From positions 1 through 13,641 of the forward strand of contig CAKZOQ010000572.1 in the NCBI GenBank assembly GCA_937136445.1: a DNA stretch of 13,641 nucleotides, in the 5' to 3' direction. Source of the stretch: an uncultured Gemmatimonadota bacterium. GTDB taxonomy: Bacteria; Gemmatimonadota; Gemmatimonadetes; Longimicrobiales; Gaopeijiaceae. The translations under genes were made by a program, and so were the position numbers. A model generated the notes under the pieces. It was not told the DNA's origin. It saw only the letters and a list, made by a program, of their open reading frames with translations, and searched no databases. Below are positions 12,238 through 13,641 of the stretch, one piece after another. Each line of letters opens with the position of its first letter. Position 1 is the first letter of the stretch.

Positions 12238-13641
12238 ATGCCCTGCTCCACCGCCCGCCCTCGCCCGACCCACCACCTGGCCGGCTCCGCGACGCTCCCG
12301 ACCCTCGGGGTGGCCGCGCTCCTGGCCCTCCTCGTCGGCCTCCTCCCCGTCGCCCTCCAGGCCCAGGACGCCGACTCCACCTCCTCGGACGAGGGCCTCC
12401 CCCTCCAGGCGGACCGCACCATCCCGATCCTCACCGACGAGGGCACCTGGATGTCCGTGGACGTCTCCCCCGACGGGCGGACGCTGGTCTTCGACCACCT
12501 CGGCAACCTCTTCACCGCGCCCATCGAGGGCGGCTCGGCGCGGCAGCTCACCTCGGGTCTGGCCTTCGACGCCCAGCCGCGCTTCAGCCCCGACGGCGAG
12601 CGCATCGTCTTCACCTCGGACATGGACGGCGGGCAGAACGTCTACCATATGGCGCTGGACGGCTCGGACACGGTCCAGGTCACCGAGGGGCTCGCCAACC
12701 GCACCGAATCGCCCGACTGGACCCCGGACGGCGACTACATCGTGGCCTCGGTGGGCGGATTCCGGGGCGGCGGGCTTCCCAACCTTCATCTGTACCACGC
12801 CGACGGCGGGTCGGGGGTGGAGCTCACGGAGGAGGACGGGGAGAAGGCGCTGGGGCCGGCCTTCGGACCCGACGGGCGCTGGATCTGGTTCGCACAGGGC
12901 TCCGGCGACTGGGACTACAACGCCCAGCTCCCGCAGTACCAGCTCGCCGTCTACGACCGCGAGACGGGCGAGACCTACGCCCGCACCTCGCGCTGGGGCT
13001 CCGGCTACCGGCCCACGCTGTCGCCCGACGGCCGGTGGCTCGTCTACGGCACCCGACACGACGCCCACACCGGCCTCCGCATCCGCGACCTGGACTCCGG
13101 CGAGGAGCGCTGGCTGGCCTACCCGGTGCAGCAGGACGACCAGGAATCCCGCGCCACCCTGGACGTTCTGCCCGGCATGTCCTTCACCCCGGACTCCCGC
13201 GCGCTCATCGCCTCCTGGGACGGCCACCTCTGGCGCGTGCCCGTCGCCGAGGACGGCACCCCCGGCGAGGCCCAGCAGATCCTGGTGGACATCGACTACG
13301 AGCTCGCCCTGGGGCCGGTGGTGGACTTCGACTACCCGATCTCCGACAGCCCGACCTTCACCATCGCGCAGATCCGCGACGCGGTCCCCTCCCCCGACGG
13401 CTCGCGCGTCGCCTTCACCGCGCTGAACCGGCTCTGGGTGGCCGACGCCGACGGCTCCGACGCCCGTCGCCTCACCGGCGACGCTCCGGTGGACGACTCC
13501 GGAGTCACCGAGCACTTCCCGGCCTGGTCCCCCGACGGCGACCGCATCGCCTACACCACCTGGGAGGGCGAGGCGGGCCACGTCTACGTCATTTCCTCCG
13601 ACGGCGGGCAGCCCGCCCAGGTCTCCGCCGAGCCCGCCTCC
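12238..13641 (+). CDS. secreted TolB/PD40 beta-propeller protein, probably the N-terminal part of an amidohydrolase (partial)
   Basis: The frame is open to the right edge (468 codons seen). A signal peptide (LGVAALLALLVGLLPVALQA, cut near QAQ) is followed by at least eight PD40 blades, each with an SPDG-like turn: VSPDGRTLVFD, FSPDGERIVFTSD, WTPDGDYIVAS, FGPDGRWIWFAQ, LSPDGRWLVYG, FTPDSRALIAS, PSPDGSRVAF and WSPDGDRIAYTT. The opening DEGTWMSVDVSPDG and the blade spacing match large secreted proteins in which such a propeller precedes a metal-dependent amidohydrolase domain. That domain would lie beyond the window, so the enzyme call is an inference. ATG 12238 was chosen because it gives a normal signal peptide. 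The frame is open back to an ATG at 12130 that overlaps the toxin stop, but the extra residues are proline-rich and unlike a leader. No good ribosome site is seen. Confidence 0.85.
   Translation, partial: MPCSTARPRPTHHLAGSATLPTLGVAALLALLVGLLPVALQAQDADSTSSDEGLPLQADRTIPILTDEGTWMSVDVSPDGRTLVFDHLGNLFTAPIEGGSARQLTSGLAFDAQPRFSPDGERIVFTSDMDGGQNVYHMALDGSDTVQVTEGLANRTESPDWTPDGDYIVASVGGFRGGGLPNLHLYHADGGSGVELTEEDGEKALGPAFGPDGRWIWFAQGSGDWDYNAQLPQYQLAVYDRETGETYARTSRWGSGYRPTLSPDGRWLVYGTRHDAHTGLRIRDLDSGEERWLAYPVQQDDQESRATLDVLPGMSFTPDSRALIASWDGHLWRVPVAEDGTPGEAQQILVDIDYELALGPVVDFDYPISDSPTFTIAQIRDAVPSPDGSRVAFTALNRLWVADADGSDARRLTGDAPVDDSGVTEHFPAWSPDGDRIAYTTWEGEAGHVYVISSDGGQPAQVSAEPAS

Noticed and set aside
12164..13426. 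Plus-strand open frame of about 420 codons beside the propeller gene
   Set aside because: It is the +1-type shadow of the propeller reading frame, almost entirely P, S, T, R and A; the real frame has a signal peptide and regular SPDG blades.
11698..13581. Minus-strand open frame of about 627 codons
   Set aside because: It is antisense to the PIN toxin and the PD40 propeller protein; the V/G/A/R-rich content is typical of a shadow frame.
1..13641. CRISPR array, tRNA, rRNA or prophage genes
   Set aside because: No regularly spaced repeats, cloverleaf-like segments, ribosomal RNA stretches or phage structural motifs were recognised on either strand.

Overview
The window is GC-rich (roughly 70% by eye) bacterial DNA with tightly packed genes, frequent 4-base ATGA/GTGA start-stop overlaps and many secreted or membrane products. 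A TolB-propeller/amidohydrolase-type protein, a large MalT-like LuxR regulator and an outer-membrane barrel point to a diderm, high-GC soil- or sediment-type lineage. Gemmatimonadota is my best guess, but it rests on gene style only and is not demonstrated.

Layout. (1) 194-875, minus strand: a Phd/YefM antitoxin and a PIN-domain toxin, overlapping by 8 bases, preceded by a pair of 13-bp direct repeats that look like the operator. (2) 1034-5801, minus strand: a LAL/MalT-type regulator, a 99-residue protein of unknown function, a four-helix membrane protein with an M23/LytM domain, and a small outer-membrane beta-barrel, probably one transcription unit that ends in a hairpin at 972-1001. (3) 5754-6691: a gene graveyard. 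It holds one copy of a 120-bp repeat (second copy 11282-11401, with 71 bp identical), a scrap resembling a CPBP protease, and a serine hydrolase (beta-lactamase fold) lacking its centre. (4) 6711-7703, plus strand: a second M23-like membrane protein, paralogous to the one in block 2, followed at once by a strong hairpin. (5) 7364-11056, minus strand: a translationally coupled operon of lipoprotein alpha/beta hydrolase, CPBP intramembrane protease and lipoprotein serine hydrolase. The last gene has the beginning of a second catalytic domain and then runs antisense into block 4. (6) 11057-12133: a spacer with PIN-toxin debris and the second repeat copy, then an intact ribbon-helix-helix/PIN toxin-antitoxin pair on the plus strand. 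(7) 12238 to the right edge, plus strand: the secreted beta-propeller part of a probable amidohydrolase, cut by the window.

The common theme is cell-envelope hydrolysis: two M23-like proteins, a CPBP protease plus a possible remnant, a serine hydrolase plus a remnant, and a lipoprotein esterase/peptidase. Toxin-antitoxin modules and rearrangement scars lie around and between them. I see no phage, transposase, CRISPR or RNA gene. No convincing new defence or biosynthetic system is visible. The most distinctive points are the paired M23-like proteins that lack the usual first zinc-ligand position, the repeat pair, and the evidence of repeated gene breakage between 5750 and 7800.
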